From an uncultured bacterium (GTDB taxonomy: Bacteria; Planctomycetota; Planctomycetia; Pirellulales; UBA1268): a DNA stretch of 12,919 nt. Location of the stretch: NCBI GenBank assembly GCA_937959175.1, contig CALGAS010000311.1:1-12919 (forward strand). Direction: 5' to 3'. This document shows, piece by piece, positions 12,886 to 12,919 of the stretch. The notes beneath the pieces were generated by a model. It did not search any database. It saw nothing but the letters and a program-made list of their open reading frames with translations, and was not told the origin of the DNA. A program made the position numbers and the translations under genes. How positions within the stretch are numbered: the first letter of the stretch is position 1; each line of letters starts with the position of its first letter.

Positions 12886-12919
12886 GGGTACAGGCACCTC
12901 GCTTCGCTCGGAGCCAGTC
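12886..12919. repeat. REP-like imperfect palindrome, truncated by the window end
   Basis: GG-t-AC-a-GGC-a-CC (12887-12898) can fold on GG-a-GCC-a-GT-C (12910-12919) around TCGCTTCGCTC. The two A-A mismatches are placed symmetrically, with one bulged T at 12889. It is preceded by TTGGAAAA. The mirrored GGCACC...GGAGCC design with a small inner GC-ttc-GC stem resembles dispersed extragenic palindromes that I associate with planctomycete and related genomes. The right end is cut off, so the full unit cannot be seen. Confidence 0.4.

Noticed and set aside
1..12919. CRISPR array, prophage, transposase, toxin-antitoxin or defence genes
   Set aside because: No regularly spaced repeats, integrase or transposase motifs, or small paired ORFs with such signatures were seen. 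The content is housekeeping plus surface-protein genes.

Overview
The window is GC-rich bacterial DNA whose gene content points to a planctomycete, probably of the Pirellulales: a DUF1559 pilin-like protein with an H-x9-D C-terminal box, a PEP-CTERM (exosortase-sorted) secreted protein, GTG starts, few Shine-Dalgarno sites, and lineage-style variants in PurA and CdsA. This assignment is inference from gene families; no rRNA or marker search was possible.

Left part (1-2700). A membrane-anchored, alanine-rich coiled-coil protein runs off the left edge on the minus strand. It is an open frame that a stop-to-stop or start-to-stop scan misses because its stop lies outside the window. Next come a plus-strand tRNA-Gln(TTG), a convergent secreted trypsin-like protease (minus), and a small four-helix membrane protein (plus).

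Middle part (2700-6180). A 272-nt leader with three stem-loops precedes a translationally coupled pair (ATGA overlap): a beta-propeller-like PEP-CTERM protein and a DUF1559 protein with a type IV pilin-like N terminus. The pair converges on an RluA/RluD-family pseudouridine synthase gene. The 165 nt between them hold five consecutive perfect or near-perfect stem-loops, the most striking non-coding structure in the window.

Right part (6180-12919). A good sigma-70-type promoter drives purA, then uppS and cdsA, with 4-nt GTGA overlaps at both junctions (the uppS start is the less certain one). After a 126-nt gap come phoH and a seven-TM HD-domain protein of the PgpH/YqfF c-di-AMP phosphodiesterase family. 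In Firmicutes phoH-yqfF is followed by ybeY, but no ybeY start is visible in the last 83 nt. Instead the window ends inside an imperfect palindrome that looks like a dispersed REP-type element.

The right half is housekeeping: purine synthesis, lipid carrier and phospholipid precursors, RNA metabolism and second-messenger turnover. No defence system, prophage, CRISPR array or transposase is visible. The less ordinary material is the PEP-CTERM/DUF1559 pair with its structured leader, the five-hairpin intergenic region, and departures from consensus in PurA, CdsA and the DUF1559 protein.
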